In this document: positions 22,889-35,342 of the stretch, piece by piece
Position numbering within the stretch: the first letter of the stretch is position 1
Layout: each line of letters begins with the position of its first letter
Assembly: GCA_963555705.1 (NCBI GenBank)
Contig: OY743182.1
Coordinates: 52,456,592 to 52,520,591 of the forward strand
Origin: Ligustrum vulgare
Taxonomy: Eukaryota; Streptophyta; Magnoliopsida; Lamiales; Oleaceae
Length of the DNA: 64,000 bases
Reading direction: 5' to 3'
Notes under the pieces: generated by a model
What the model was told of the DNA's origin: nothing
Database searches by the model: none
The model's input: only the letters and a program-made list of their open reading frames with translations
Made by a program: the position numbers and the translations under genes

Positions 22889-23624
22889 TAGGAGTGTGCA
22901 TTATTTTTCAGGATCGGATCGGAATCGATTAGAATCAGTAGGTTTGGATCGGGTTCGACCAAGGAATAAATCAGTTTTGAGACTTCTTTATCAGAATCGA
23001 ACGATTCCTGTCCGGTTCTCAATCCTTGTATTTTAGAACAGTTGTTGGTAATTCGATTCTTCAGTTAAACCGACTTTTTTTTTTTTTTTGGCACAATTTT
23101 TGGTAAATTATTAACACATCACGTGAAGGAAGAAGATTTCCATTTAGGTTATAATTGGTTAGTTTCCTTATTTCTTAAATATTTCCACAGAAATCCTCCA
23201 TGACTCCATCTTCTTAATTTCTTTTGATTATTTCCTATAAATGATAAATCTATAATCAGTCGGCTACATTTAAATTCATCTTGAAGTCAGTTGATTATAC
23301 CTAAACAATTGTATAAATTGAAAATCTAAAAGCTATAAAAGTTTATTTCGAATATGCAAAATTGCAACATTATTAAAAATATAATTTTTTTGTTTCCATA
23401 TGCAAGGTAACATATATTATTTGGATATTATTTCTTAACTTGTATGCAAGGTTTTTTGTTTTTCTTTTAATCTTTGTAAAGTATAAGCAATCCTTCTATA
23501 TTTTTCTGACAAGGAAATTTTTAATCTTTAGTACTAATGAATATTTTATTTTAATATTTTATATTTGATTCGATTTAGTTCCTTTCGAAACCGAATCGAA
23601 TCGTACGTATTACGCTCACTCCTA
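22889..23624. mobile_element. hAT-like non-autonomous element
   Basis: 736 bp with inverted ends TAGGAGTGTGCATTAT and, from the right, TAGGAGTGAGCGTAAT. The flanks show an imperfect 8-bp duplication (AGTCACAA left, set back by three bases; AGTCACAT right). The interior next to the ends carries GGATCGG and CCGAATCG-type inverted motifs. No transposase. Confidence 0.6.
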
Positions 23625-26614
23625 AGTCACATCAAGAACGTTGTGATAAGGTCGTGTGACCTCCCATTCGTGTGGGTACTTTCAATACTACATGGCTTTA
23701 AGATAAAACTCTTATGCTTACACCTGGTTCTCCTTTTATGGGCTTGATCACAGAGAGAGAAAGACTGAGCCTTTATCGAATTGCCTAATTTTTTTTTTCT
23801 TAATTCAAGTCGCTCCTAATATAATTGAAAATCATTTCCTTTAATAGGACAAACTCAACCCCCAACATTCATGAAAATATATCCAATTTAAGTATAAGTT
23901 ACAAATTATTATGATCATGAGTTTTAATTTTGTATTAAAAATTAAATTAAAAATTAAAATAGAAAAAATTAAAATTACATTTATTTTTGAAAAAGTGATT
24001 GATAAGATATTGTGTATTTGATAATGAGAGAAATGTTTTGAGTTTATTTGTAAAATATTTTATTGTTAAGTATTATTAAAATTGAGTACAGTAAAAAATA
24101 AGTTAAAAATAATGGAAATCAAGCAAATGCTTACCTTTCAATAAGTTGTTTGAACAAAGATTTTGTGTACAATTAAAAGAAATGATCTCAATTCTCCGTA
24201 TTCTAATATAGGAAAATACTAAAGGAACCAAATTTGTTGACCGAAAGTTGCACCGAATTTTTATGGACAGTTGATTTTGGTGTTGATGTGATAGGTAAAA
24301 AAATGATTGCTATAATGTGTGCGTATAAAATTTATATTAAAAATTCGCTTCCTGTAGCATGATTCTCTAATATATGTGGTAAATATAATGTGCATTTGAT
24401 AATACCACTATTTCAAATTCGGGTTAATTGGGAAACTCGCAATCCAGCCAAAAAAAAAAAAAAAAAACGGGTCGAATGATCCTTGAAATTTGATCTGCTC
24501 AAACTCGATCAACGACTTGAATGTACTCGGATTTTTTATAATTTAATATTATTTTAATGTCCGGATCAATTTCAAGTCGACCCTTTGACCCATAACTCGA
24601 TCTCTCGATCAGGTTGATGGCTGGACAGTGTTTAAAAACAGTGAATAATACTGAGTATCTAAAGAAAGAGAGATAGATCATAAATTTTTATTAATATTCT
24701 ATTTTGAAATCTATGTTAGTCTAGTTGGATGTGTCAAATTATTGTAAATAAATCATAATAAAAATGATTATTTGGGACAATATGCTAGTGTCTATATTTT
24801 ATTTCTTATCATCAATTGGACATGCTCAGTAAGCGTGTTTGGTGAATTTTTTTAGCAGTGCTTTTGGTGATATTGTTTATAAAACATTTTACCAAATATT
24901 TTTTTCAAACCATTTTTCAATCACATATTTTAATTCAAAAATTCAAATTCCTTATTTATAAACAAAAATCAGCCGCCAAACATATTCTAGTTAGAGTTGC
25001 ATGTGACAAATTATTATTAAGCATTCATTGGTAACACTGTTTGATTTATAAACAACAATGCTACACTCATCCACAATGTGGATGAAAATTCTCTCACATT
25101 GACATTGTGGATGAAATTGTAAAAATAGATTTATTTATTTATAAAATGATTTATTTATATTTTTAAGGTAAAAAGTAATTGTTGAAAATTGAAAAGTAAA
25201 AATGTGTGTAATTAAAAATAGATTTGAGAATAAATTAGTTTATTTGATTTGATTTACGAAACTGATGCTAGGAAATCGTGATAACAATGATTGTTGGGGA
25301 CAATATCTTGAGTGTATATATATAATATCTATCTTATCATCAATTGGACATGTACAGGAGAAAAATAATAACAAAAGTGTAATAAGCAGATCTATGTAAA
25401 GGAGGATACAATAAAATATAGTACTTGAGGCAAAATAATTAAAAAAAAAAAAAACACTTTAATTTATGTTAGGACATAGACAAAAATACATGATATTATG
25501 ATGTTAAATAAATGTGTAAAATTTATCGATGTTTTTATTTGTCAGTGTTCTAAAAAAATGTAAAGAGCGACGAAACGACGAGATCAAGTATCATGTTTAA
25601 GCGCTCTTAAGCACAATAATGGGTGAGCAAAAATGTAGGTGAAGCGCGAATCGTGAGGAAATTTGAAGGACGAGCTACGCATCTAAACGTGGCTAGGCGT
25701 ATGTGTAAGCGTATTTTTTAAAACAGTATTATTTGTTCATCAACAACCAATAAGTACACGGTATCAAGAAAAGTGATATAATGAGAGTGAAGATTGTTCC
25801 ACGAGAAATGTATGCTTAACTCCTAGCTACTTAGTTGAATTAGATTTTTATTAGATTTTGATAAAAAAAAAAAAAAAAGACGAAACGTGTGGTGAAAAAT
25901 TGATAAAAGTTGTATATCTAATAAAATATGAGGTTGAAAATGATTTTAGAGAAAATGGAGGATCAAACGTTGGACTTAAATATGAAATCAATATGAGCCC
26001 CTATTTGGTTTTCATTAAAACAAAATCATGATTTTTTTTTTTTTTCCAATCATACATTTATCAATAAAATAGTATTACACACATTCCTAAAAAAGATTCA
26101 CTAATTTTTAACCACACATTCTCCTAAAAAATCATTATTCAAAATCACGAAAACTATTTTTAAACAAAATTAAACACATGCGAACTCTAACTTCGACCCA
26201 CATAACACAAATTTGACTAATGTCTCTATTTGTTAAAAGTTTTTTTTTTAAAATATTATTATGATATTTTCTAAGTAAAATATGTAATTGAAAAGTGTAG
26301 AGAAAAATGTGCGGTTAAAAAATGATTTGAAAAAATGTGTTGTTTAGAAATATGTTAAAAACAATTTGCTAAATAGAGGCTTAATTCTTACACTCATAAT
26401 AATGACCTAATACATGCTTGAATTAACGATCAGTCTAGAGGGTATCAGACCTTGGCTAGCTGGGGCATAACCTACATTTACATCACCTATCAATCCACAG
26501 AGCAAAAACGATGAGAACGCTTAAAATTGGCGTTCAAACTTTTAAAAATACATTTATCTTTCATATAATGACCATGCAAAAGAAAGAAGTACAACATATC
26601 CACTATCAGACTTC

Positions 26615-26616
<2 letters not shown>

Positions 26617-26661
<45 letters not shown>
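26617..26661. repeat. (TA)n microsatellite
   Basis: About 22 uninterrupted TA units. Confidence 0.95.
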
Positions 26662-26663
<2 letters not shown>

Positions 26664-26934
26664 ATAAACAACATAAATGTTTCCTAATGTTTGAATTTCT
26701 TGCGAAAATAGTCCCCCAACGTTTAGATTTTAACATTTACACCCTCAAATTTATCAAAAGTATCGAAAATGGTCCCTACTCTTATATTCTGTTAATTCCA
26801 ACCGTTAATTGCACTATTTGACCTTATTTTTCATATTTTCATAAATGCATTTATGTCTTTATCTAAATTTTCATATATTTTACATCTAAGTGAAAGGTTG
26901 TATGTAGATAAAATCCTGGAATGAAAATATTTTG

Positions 26935-27012
26935 GCGTATTGAGTCTCTAACCTACAAATGTTTGACATATTTAGTCCCTAACCTACAAACGTTTGACAT
27001 CTTTAGTCCCTA
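26935..27012 (+). repeat. Two-copy tandem repeat, about 38 bp
   Basis: Units read AGTCTCTAACCTACAAATG then TTTGACATATTT, and AGTCCCTAACCTACAAACG then TTTGACATCTTT, followed by a third partial AGTCCCTAAC. Confidence 0.75.
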
Positions 27013-27284
27013 ACATATTAATTAACTGTTTGAGACCTATTATTTCAAATAATACGATTTGTAATTTTAATTTTTTAAAGATTTGTGGTTAAAAAACAAG
27101 ATTTTTTTTTAATTTACGTCTAGATTACTTTATTGATTGAAAATATTAATTTTTTTCAAAACTCATTTTCAATCGTACATTGTCATTTTTTGATTTTTAA
27201 ATCAATTTTTAAATCATTTTTTATATAACACGCAAAAAAATAACGGCGGCGTTCCGCTAAATCATGCTAAGATTTTTAAATCAA

Positions 27285-28874
27285 CTAGTATTTCACCCGT
27301 GCGATGCACGGAAGTTATTAATCGCAATATTTATTTCAATAAGTATTCGTAAAATTTTAGTATTTATACATAGTCAACACATATAAATGCATAAAAAAAT
27401 ATTTTCTATTGCAATAATTATTAGGATTTAAAAAAATAACATAAAAAATTCAAATTATCAAAAAATTCTTTGAATAGTAAACGTATATTTATATATTAAA
27501 TAATAAATTACTATTGATTTCAATAATTTTAATGAATTATTAATAACTTCATTGAAAATATAAATTTAGTAGTTTTTTAATAGTATATCACATTTGATAT
27601 AACATTATGTGCACTTATATTGATACATGTGAAATATATTAGTATATTTCTCATAACTTGTACATTTGCCTTTTGTATTTAATGTACTTTTTAATTTTCA
27701 TTTAAAAACATCAATCACAATGATTAAAAAAGAAATAGTCAATAAATTTGAATTTAATCAATAAAACTTTATTTGCAAAAATAAGTAGTCAAAATAATTT
27801 TTACCTCGAAAACATCACATTCTTTATTTTCGAACAAAAATTTTTAACTATCATTATTTTTTATATAATTTAACAGTGCTTTTTTTTTTTTTGGGAACAA
27901 ATGTATGTAGTGCTCAAAAATGTATTTCAAATTTGTAATCATTACACTTTCCAAAATGCAAGCATTTTTTATTTATTTTTTAATTCTTGTGTCTTTGTCA
28001 AAACATTTCCAAATTTAGTAATTACATTTTGGAGGGAAAGTGTGTGTGTGTTTATTTTTTGTAAAGACTTTGTTTTTATATATAGATAGATGTGTTGTTG
28101 AAAATAAATTTGAGGAAAAGTGTGGAAATTTTACCACTACCAAACATACTCTTAATCACACGTATTTTTTTCTCCACTTTTCAATCACTAATTTTTACCT
28201 CGAAAACATCACATTCTTTATTTTCGAACAAAATTTTTTTACTATTATTATTTTTTATATAATTTAACAGTTTTTTTTTTTTGGAACAAATGTATGTTGT
28301 GCTCAAAAATGTATTTCAAATTTGTAATCATTACACTTTCCAAAATGCAAGCATTTTTTATTTATTTTTTAATTCTTGTGTTTTTGTCAAAACATTTCCA
28401 ATTTTAGTAAGTACATTTTGGAGGGAAAGTGTGTGTGTGTTCATTTTTGGTAAAAACTTTGTTTTTATATATAGATAGATGTGTTGTTGAAAATAAATTT
28501 GAGGAAAAAGTGTGGAAATTTTACCACTACCAAACATACTATTAATCACACGTACTTTTTTCTCCACTTTTCAATCACTAATTTTTACCTCGAAAATATC
28601 ACATTCTTTATTTTCGAATAAAAATTTTTAACTATCATTATTTTTTATATAATTTAACAGTGTTTTTTTTTTTTTTGGGATCAAATGTATGTAGTGCTCA
28701 AAAATGTATTTTAAATTTGTAATCATTACACTTTCCAAAATGCAAGCATTTTTTATTTATTTTTTAATTCTTGTGTTTTTGTCAAAACATTTCCAAATTT
28801 AGTAAGTACATTTTGGAGGGAAAGTGTGTGTGTGTTTATTTTTGGTAAAAACTTTGTTTTTATATATAGATAGA
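27285..28874 (-). mobile_element. Non-autonomous Helitron with triplicated 5' region
   Basis: On the minus strand it ends with hairpin CCGTGCATCGCACGGGT, then GAAATACTAG and a host T, the canonical plant Helitron 3' end (plus-strand 27285-27310). The 5' end is TCTATCTATATATAAAAAC at 28874, preceded by A. A unit of about 390 bp that carries this 5' end is repeated three times in tandem (about 27785-28091, 28195-28482, 28585-28874). Two further TCTATCTATATATA ends therefore lie inside. No coding sequence. Confidence 0.8.
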
Positions 28875-29504
28875 TAATGATCTTGGTCATGTCTGTACAA
28901 ATTTTTTAAATATGACGGCGTACAAATTTTAAACTTGTAGTTCACAAATAACACGCAATAAGTTGTACGACTTCTTCCACCGGGTAAGAGGTCATTCTTA
29001 TAGGATTTTCTCCAAAATAACATAGAAAACCCGAGTATGTGAATTGGTTTGAGTTAATTCCTCCAATTGTCACTTTACTATTTAAAAAGTTTCTCAAGCG
29101 TAATTGAAGTTTAAATAGTCTCTGAAGTGTAATTGAAGTTTAAATAATCTCTGAAGTATCATTATATTATCAAATTATACTCACACGTCACTCTTTTTAT
29201 CATCCGTTAAATTACTTAATTGAATTAATGACGTGACTCAGAAGTGGGAATTAATAAAAAAAATATAATAACCACATTAGCAAAATCGTTGCGACGTGGC
29301 ATAAATTAATTTTTTTGAACAACAATTTGCAACACAAAATTACATTACATATTTTTTTAGTACATAGTCCTTGGATGCTACTCTATTTAATGTTATTTTT
29401 CAATTCAAACAAATCAATAAACCAATTAACAAAGTGCAGAACTACAACATAAAAAAGTACCGTTTCCTATCTAATAATTTCTAAAGTTAAAATTTAGAAA
29501 TTGA

Positions 29505-29642
29505 TTTATGGCCCCATTTCGCTTCTTTCTAATTTGGAGTCGGAGAAATTGATTTTTGTCCAAATTTCATTTCCTTTTAATTTGGAGTCGTCTTCTCCTA
29601 GAATCAATACAAGGAAACAAGGGGACCAAATGGGGCACATAA
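29505..29642. mobile_element. Small MITE inside the MULE
   Basis: Inverted ends TTTATGGCCCCATTTCG and, from the right, TTTATGTGCCCCATTTGG. The interior has two copies of TTTTAATTTGGAGTCG-like sequence. No clear target duplication. Confidence 0.45.
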
Positions 29643-30254
29643 AAGTGTGTTCTCTAACGTAATCATTACTGTTTATAAACCAATTTATAAATAACACAAT
29701 TTTTCAAATCACTTTTTAACCATCCAAATTTTCTCTCTCCACTTTTTAACCACACATCTTACTTTTTAAACAGTAAAAAAATCGTTTATAAACTGCTACA
29801 GTGTTACCGAATAGAACGTTACATCTCATTGATTACATTTCATATTTTTTTGTTCCAATTTATAGAATAGAACAACATCCTACCAAATACTCTCTCATGT
29901 CGTTTCAATTTATAGAATAGAACACCGTCCTACCGAATACTCTCTCTTTAATATAAAATCGCCACTGAGTTGCAAAATATAAAATACAGAAGGCAGCAAG
30001 TAAAGCATAATGTGCACCCAAATTAGAAGCAGAGCATTGCAAATTTATTAGAAATAATCCAAACCAAGCACACCATTGATTACATCACTTATTTCGTAAC
30101 AAACGCCATCTTCAATTAGGTACCTTACCTTATGATAAAAAGAACTAGAGGACTAAATATCACCGATGTGTAAATGCCTTTTAATAAGTAGATTAAAATT
30201 TAATCAAAAAGTTAAAAAAAAAAAAAAAAATCCCGATCCAAGAGCTCCTATAAG

Positions 30255-31233
30255 TAGGGGTGGACAAAATAACCGAACCAGATCAGACCAAACCAAACTA
30301 AGAGGTTTGGTTCGGTTCTACATAAAAAAAATAATGGTTTGGTTCTTAGAATCAAGAACCATTCAGTTTTGGTTCTGGTTCCGGTTCTCTTTCCAGAACC
30401 AGAACCAAGAACTAAACCATATATATATATTTTACAAATTAGTGGATATTCATCTTACCAAAAAATTAAAATCTAAAATTATAAATGTGAAATGTACAAA
30501 AATGTTATTTAACATACATTTTATCTCATTTCATATTAGACAAAAATTTTAAATCATAAATCTAAATTCTAATTTTAATTCGTTTTTCTTCTTTTCAATT
30601 ATAAATACGCATTACACTGCTTTACTTGCACTCCTATAACACAGCAATCGTTGCACTCCTTAGTTACCATCGACGACAATGATGTTTATTTTTTAAAATT
30701 TATGTATATATAAACCTCGACCCAATTTGTCAATTCTCAAAAGTTAACTCAAACTCAAATTGTAAATTCCATCCCTAACTCACACGGCACCACGGTAGAA
30801 TGGGATTCAGAACTTCATCGTAACCTGTAACTATAAGTCTAAACTGTCTTTATATTCGATTCTCTAAATTTCAAGAGGTCAACGAGCTTCCTTCATGCTA
30901 GTTTCTTCTTCTTTGACTTAGAATAACATGTTACTTTTTCTAAATCTTTGTTTTGTTAACTAAAAATTTCATTTTCTATTTAATAATGATGTAGATGGAT
31001 TCTAATGAAGAAGTGGATATAAAAAAGTTTTAATTTACATTTATTATTTAAAAATTCAAGTAATGGTCTCAGAACCAAACCAAATCAGACCAAACCAGAA
31101 CCGAGCGGTTTGGTTCCGGTTTGGTTCCATATCTTTGAAAAAACCAATTGGTTCCATTAGTAAAAAATCATCGATTTACGGTTTGGTTTGATTTTTCTAG
31201 AACCAGAACCAAATCGAACCACGTCAACTCCTA
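30255..31233. mobile_element. hAT non-autonomous element nested in the MULE
   Basis: 979 bp. Ends TAGGGGTGGAC and, from the right, TAGGAGTTGAC, flanked by a perfect 8-bp duplication CCTATAAG (30247-30254, 31234-31241). Each end is followed by runs of GAACCAAACCAAA-type motifs in inverted orientation. The 8-bp duplication places it in hAT. No transposase. Confidence 0.9.
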
Positions 31234-31669
31234 CCTATAAGTCAAATAAGATGAAAGCTTGGCAACAGAATTGGAGATTAATTCGCTACTAATTCATTAG
31301 AGAATCCACATTTTCTTTTCCTTAGTAATGTTGCAAAGTTTATATATACATATACATATATATATATATATATATATATGCATGTAACATTTTAACTAGC
31401 AAGGTAGTAAGCAACGAATTATACTTTTTTAAAAAATTGATTTATGACACGTCAACAACAATTTTATTGATGTTGTTATTCTATTTTTTAATTAATTATC
31501 TACGTGTGCGTTTCGCAAAAGACTTCCGTTAAATAATTTAATGGTGTTAAAGAGAGTGGCATGTGGGAGTATAATTTATTAGTATAATGGCACTACAAAG
31601 ATCATTTAAAGTTTAGTGACACTTGAGGAACATTTTAAATAGTACAGTGACAATTGGGGGTATTAACTT

Positions 31670-31980
31670 GAATTGGTTACGCGTTGTCTTCAAATGAAAA
31701 AATACCAAATATGCCATTTTCTTTCTTTTATCTATTTATCATTAGAATAATGATATTTATTCCAAGTTTAAATTCTTCGAAGTGTCCGATCTTTTATAAG
31801 AATGACATTTACGTCTTTAAGCCTATGTTTGGTAATACTTTGTAATTTATAAACTGATTTATTTATAATTTTTAGATAAAAAATAGCGATTTAAAAATTG
31901 AGGAAAAAAAATATACATTATTAAAAAGTAATTTTAGAAATTACACTAGCTAAATTTTCTTCTGTGCCACTTTTGTCTCC
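31670..31980. other. Gene-less spacer with MITE remnant
   Basis: 31820-31945 holds a fragment starting CCTATGTTTGGTAATACTTT, of the common MITE type here. Nothing else was recognised. Confidence 0.45.
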
Positions 31981-32672
31981 AGTGGCGGACGTAGACGTTT
32001 CATCTTAGTGGGGCACAAAAATGAATTTTTGTTATTCGAAATGGAGTTTACCCGGGGGGGGGGGGGTGCCCCCGAATTTTTTTTTTTTTTTTAGAAAGAT
32101 CCTTTAGAAAATGCAAATTTATGTTTCAAATATCTATTCATAACTAATACAAACAATCAAATAAACAGTTGTAAACAGATATTCAACGAATACCAATCAC
32201 CACGATCAAAGTTGTATAAATGTTGCGAAAAATGAAGAGACACTTGAAATGTTATTACAATTTTATTTATCAATTATTGATACAAACAAAGAAATAAACA
32301 ACTGTATAAATATATTCAATCCCCAAATGTAAATTTTAAAAGAGATCAATAGCACAAAATATTAATTTGAAAGTATAAACTCCAAATAAAAGTATATAAA
32401 ACCTCTGTTGACAAACTATAAAAAAAAATATATGTTTTTAAACAATACAATTTTTCAAACCACTTTTTAACATCACTAATTTTTTCTGTCTACTTTTCAA
32501 ACACATATTTTACATTGAAAACATAAAAAAATATTTTTAAACACAAATTTGTAACAAACTAAAATCTCAAATTCTAGTTTCTTTCAAAAAAAAAAAAAAA
32601 AAAAAAGGAAAATAATCAGATTTTTTAGTGGGGCACGTGCCCCACTATAACCCACCTTAGGTCCGCCCGTGC
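31981..32672. mobile_element. hAT-like non-autonomous element
   Basis: 692 bp with ends AGTGGCGGACGTAGA and, from the right, GCACGGGCGGACCTAAG. The 8-bp duplication TTGTCTCC is at 31973-31980 and 32673-32680. AGTGGGGCAC motifs sit near both ends. No coding sequence. A G-run at about 32055-32066 and poly-A/T tracts interrupt it. Confidence 0.85.
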
Positions 32673-32732
32673 TTGTCTCCAACCCTTTAACATTTTAACC
32701 AGACATTCTCTTGCCCCCATGGCAAATCTCTC

Positions 32733-32873
32733 AGTGACAAAGGGGAGAGGTTGTAAGTGTTCAGCGCAGCAGTATGCTTAGTTCGATTCCTCGCAAGGTG
32801 GATAGTGACAAAGGGGAGGGGTTGTAAGTGCTTAGCGCGGCAGTGTGCTTAGTTCGATTCTCCGCAAGGTGGA
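32733..32873 (+). repeat. tRNA/SINE-like unit in tandem (2 x 71 bp)
   Basis: Two diverged copies beginning AGTGACAAAGGGGAG. Each contains TTAGTTCGATTC, close to the pol III B box GGTTCGANNCC, and an upstream TAAGTG-TAGCGCGGCAG stretch in the place of an A box. This looks like the head of a tRNA-derived SINE duplicated in tandem. No poly-A or target duplication was found. Confidence 0.5.
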
Positions 32874-34440
32874 ATTGACTTTGTTGCAAGCGGGAGTTAT
32901 TGAGAATTGCTCATACTTACACAATCATCTCCACCATGGTCCCTGAGAGGCATAACCTGGATTTACTATCTCGAACCAATGATCTTGGACTTGATCGGTT
33001 CGGACCCTCAGAGTGTGGGATACACCTTTTTTTTTCTTTAACATTTTATACACATTATCCTCCACATGACCAACACACACGTGATGTCTGTCTAACTAAA
33101 GATAAAATGGGTAAAAAAAAAAAAAAAAAAGAAATCCTCTAATTTGACAACTTGATTCCTTCTATTGACATGTTGAAATCATGTTTTTGTTGTTGGTATT
33201 CAAACAGGCTAAACTTTTTCGTCAAATACGTTTTCTTAGCTTTTGTTTTGATAAATGATTTATAAACTAATTTAAAATTACAAAATCTGTTCGGCAGCTC
33301 CAAATCAGATTTTTTTTTTTATTTGACTTTTTGATTTTTAAAATAAAATATGTAGTTAAAAATTAGAGAGAGAAAATATATATAATTAAAAAGTAATATG
33401 AAAATTTGTGTAATTTAAAATATGTAATAATTACAAAAAAAATTTTGAAATAAGCATCAAAGCACACTGTTAATCACATATTTTATTTCAAAAAATCATA
33501 AATAATCATTATCAAACAGAAGCTTAGTCAAACATACGTGTGCGCCCTATTGTTAGATGGGATACTTCCGTGTAGTGTTAGAAAAAGTAAAGAGTCGGTC
33601 TCCTGACTAACCATCTGATAAGACAGATAAGTACAAAATAAACTTGAGATTCATTATTAGAGAATAATGTGATTTAGAATAGTAAATTCTTAAAAATATA
33701 CTATTTAAAATATTTTATTGTTAAATGTGTGAATGCAAATAGTTTTTGAATAAATTAAACTCTTGTTTGAGATTCATTATTTTCGAAAAATTATGATTTG
33801 AAATAGTATTTTTGAAACGATGCGTGATTAAAAAATGTTTGAAAAGTTAAAAATGATAGGCTTGACTAAAATAGATTGTTGAGATTGAGTGTTGAATAAA
33901 TTTGATTTACAAAAATGGGGTCAAACTAATGACAGGCAATAAAGTTACTTACACAATGTTGTTCACAATGAGGATGATAATTAGTTATGTGAAAATGTTT
34001 ATTGTTATTGATTAAAAATATGATGTGATGTATGAAAAAATAAGATCGTACCACATAAACTAATTGTGATTATAATTGTTGAATGCATTTTAAGTACAAC
34101 ATAGCTCTCTGGCTATCAAAGAGGGTGGGGTCCATTGATTGTTGAATGATATTCTTGTGCAATTTAATTTGTCATCATTACAAAAATTACAATTTTCCAT
34201 ACCACTTTTTAACCATTCACATTTTCTCTCTCCTATTTTTATCCTTTCATCTTATCTAGAAAATACAAATAAATCAACAAATAATTTCAATTCTTTGATT
34301 TGACACAAAACATTCTAAATTAAATCTAAAATAACACCTAAGTATCTTAATCTTAAAAATACAAATGGTTTACACTTTCAATTAAGAAACACGGTGGAGG
34401 ATTTGATTTGTTGTCAATTTACAGCCATAAACTTGCCAAG
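32874..34440. other. Gene-less region upstream of the transporter gene
   Basis: MITE-like fragments only, for example 33230-33500, 33760-33925 (opposite copy of the CCTTGTTTGGT family, with GTTGAGATTGAGTGTTGAA) and 34155-34360. No gene seen. Confidence 0.5.
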
Positions 34441-34466
34441 TACAGAGAAAATCATTAATCAGTCAT

Positions 34467-34474
34467 TATAAATA
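34467..34474 (+). promoter_or_regulatory. Candidate TATA box of the transporter gene
   Basis: TATAAATA about 870 bp before the start codon. Sequence after it (CTTCTTCATCTCCATTCCTCC) looks like a plant 5' leader. A leader intron from about 34761 (CTG|GTAAAA) to the acceptor CTGCAG ending at 35336 would bring the leader next to the ATG at 35343. No transcript data support this. Confidence 0.4.
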
Positions 34475-35342
34475 TATGCTTCAAAAACGGTCCCCAACAT
34501 TAATACATTTGCACATAAAAAAATCACTTCTTCATCTCCATTCCTCCATTAACTATGTTAAAGGCATTGGATTTCTGGTGAATGGTTCGTCTTCTTGTTA
34601 TGTATATCAATTAAATTCGGATAACAGTTCATCATAGATCCGAATTCTTTGATTGGTTCAGAATCTGCGCTTTTTACTGGACCCGAAATCGTAATCGGGT
34701 GTTTTGTTGATGCTCATCTAAATTTCTAATAGTAAATAGTTCCGCGACCTCCTAATTCTTCTGGTAAAACACTTTCCTTTTATCCATGCATGTGTGGCGT
34801 TGTGCATATGGAGTATGTGTTTGAAAATTTTAATACGGCAGTGCGGTATATTAATGGGCTTCATTATAAATTTTGTTTTTTTAATTAATATTTAAGTTTG
34901 ATTTTTCTTAAAAGAAAAAAAAAATTAATATTATTTGTGTTTTGAGTTTAGCTCTTGTGATTTGTCCAATATGAAAGGGGAATACCTGGTTATAGATATG
35001 TATTCAGCAGTGTATTGGTAGAGGATTTGGGAGTTAATCATTGCAGCTTAATTGAGAAAGTTATACAGTTAATTTAATTATTTTATTATTCTTTGTAGTT
35101 CCATTTGAAGGTGAAAAAATCAGAAAGGGATCTTTATTTGTTAAAATGACTGGCGTATAAAGTGGATTAATTTCTTCTCTCAGATTCTAGAATCGAATAT
35201 TTTGTCTTTGATGAAGTCAAAATTTAATCTTGGAAAACATGGAGATATTTTAATATCTTTTAGAATTACTATAAACATGTTGGGGGCAGCGTTCTTTGCA
35301 TCTTATTCGTACTGAATTTGTATTCTTCTACTGCAGATTGAG

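Larger units (their letters stand above)
23625..27284. other. Gene-less AT-rich region with repeats
   Basis: No gene recognised. A MITE-like stretch lies at about 24835-24990 (GCGTGTTTGGT to CCGCCAAACATA). A diverged direct repeat ending in TATCATCAATTGGACATG occurs near 24755-24825 and 25285-25350. A (TA)n tract and a 38-bp tandem repeat are listed separately. Confidence 0.5.
29050..31669. mobile_element. Mutator-like element (MULE), non-autonomous
   Basis: 2620 bp with long inverted ends of about 290 bp: the left starts TGAGTTAATTCCTCCAATTG and the right, read inward, AAGTTAATACCCCCAATTG. Both continue TCACTNTACTATTTAAA. A perfect 9-bp duplication GAATTGGTT flanks it (29041-29049 and 31670-31678). 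Nine-base duplications and long inverted ends are hallmarks of Mutator-like elements. No transposase is visible. A hAT element (30255-31233) and a small GGCCCCATTT-ended MITE (about 29505-29642) lie inside. Confidence 0.9.

Noticed and set aside
28040..28267. Small frames inside the Helitron tandem units
   Set aside because: They follow the repeated AT-rich sequence in each unit with no conserved start or domain.
32733..32873. Functional tRNA genes
   Set aside because: Only B-box-like and weak A-box-like words are present; no cloverleaf or acceptor stem can be drawn.
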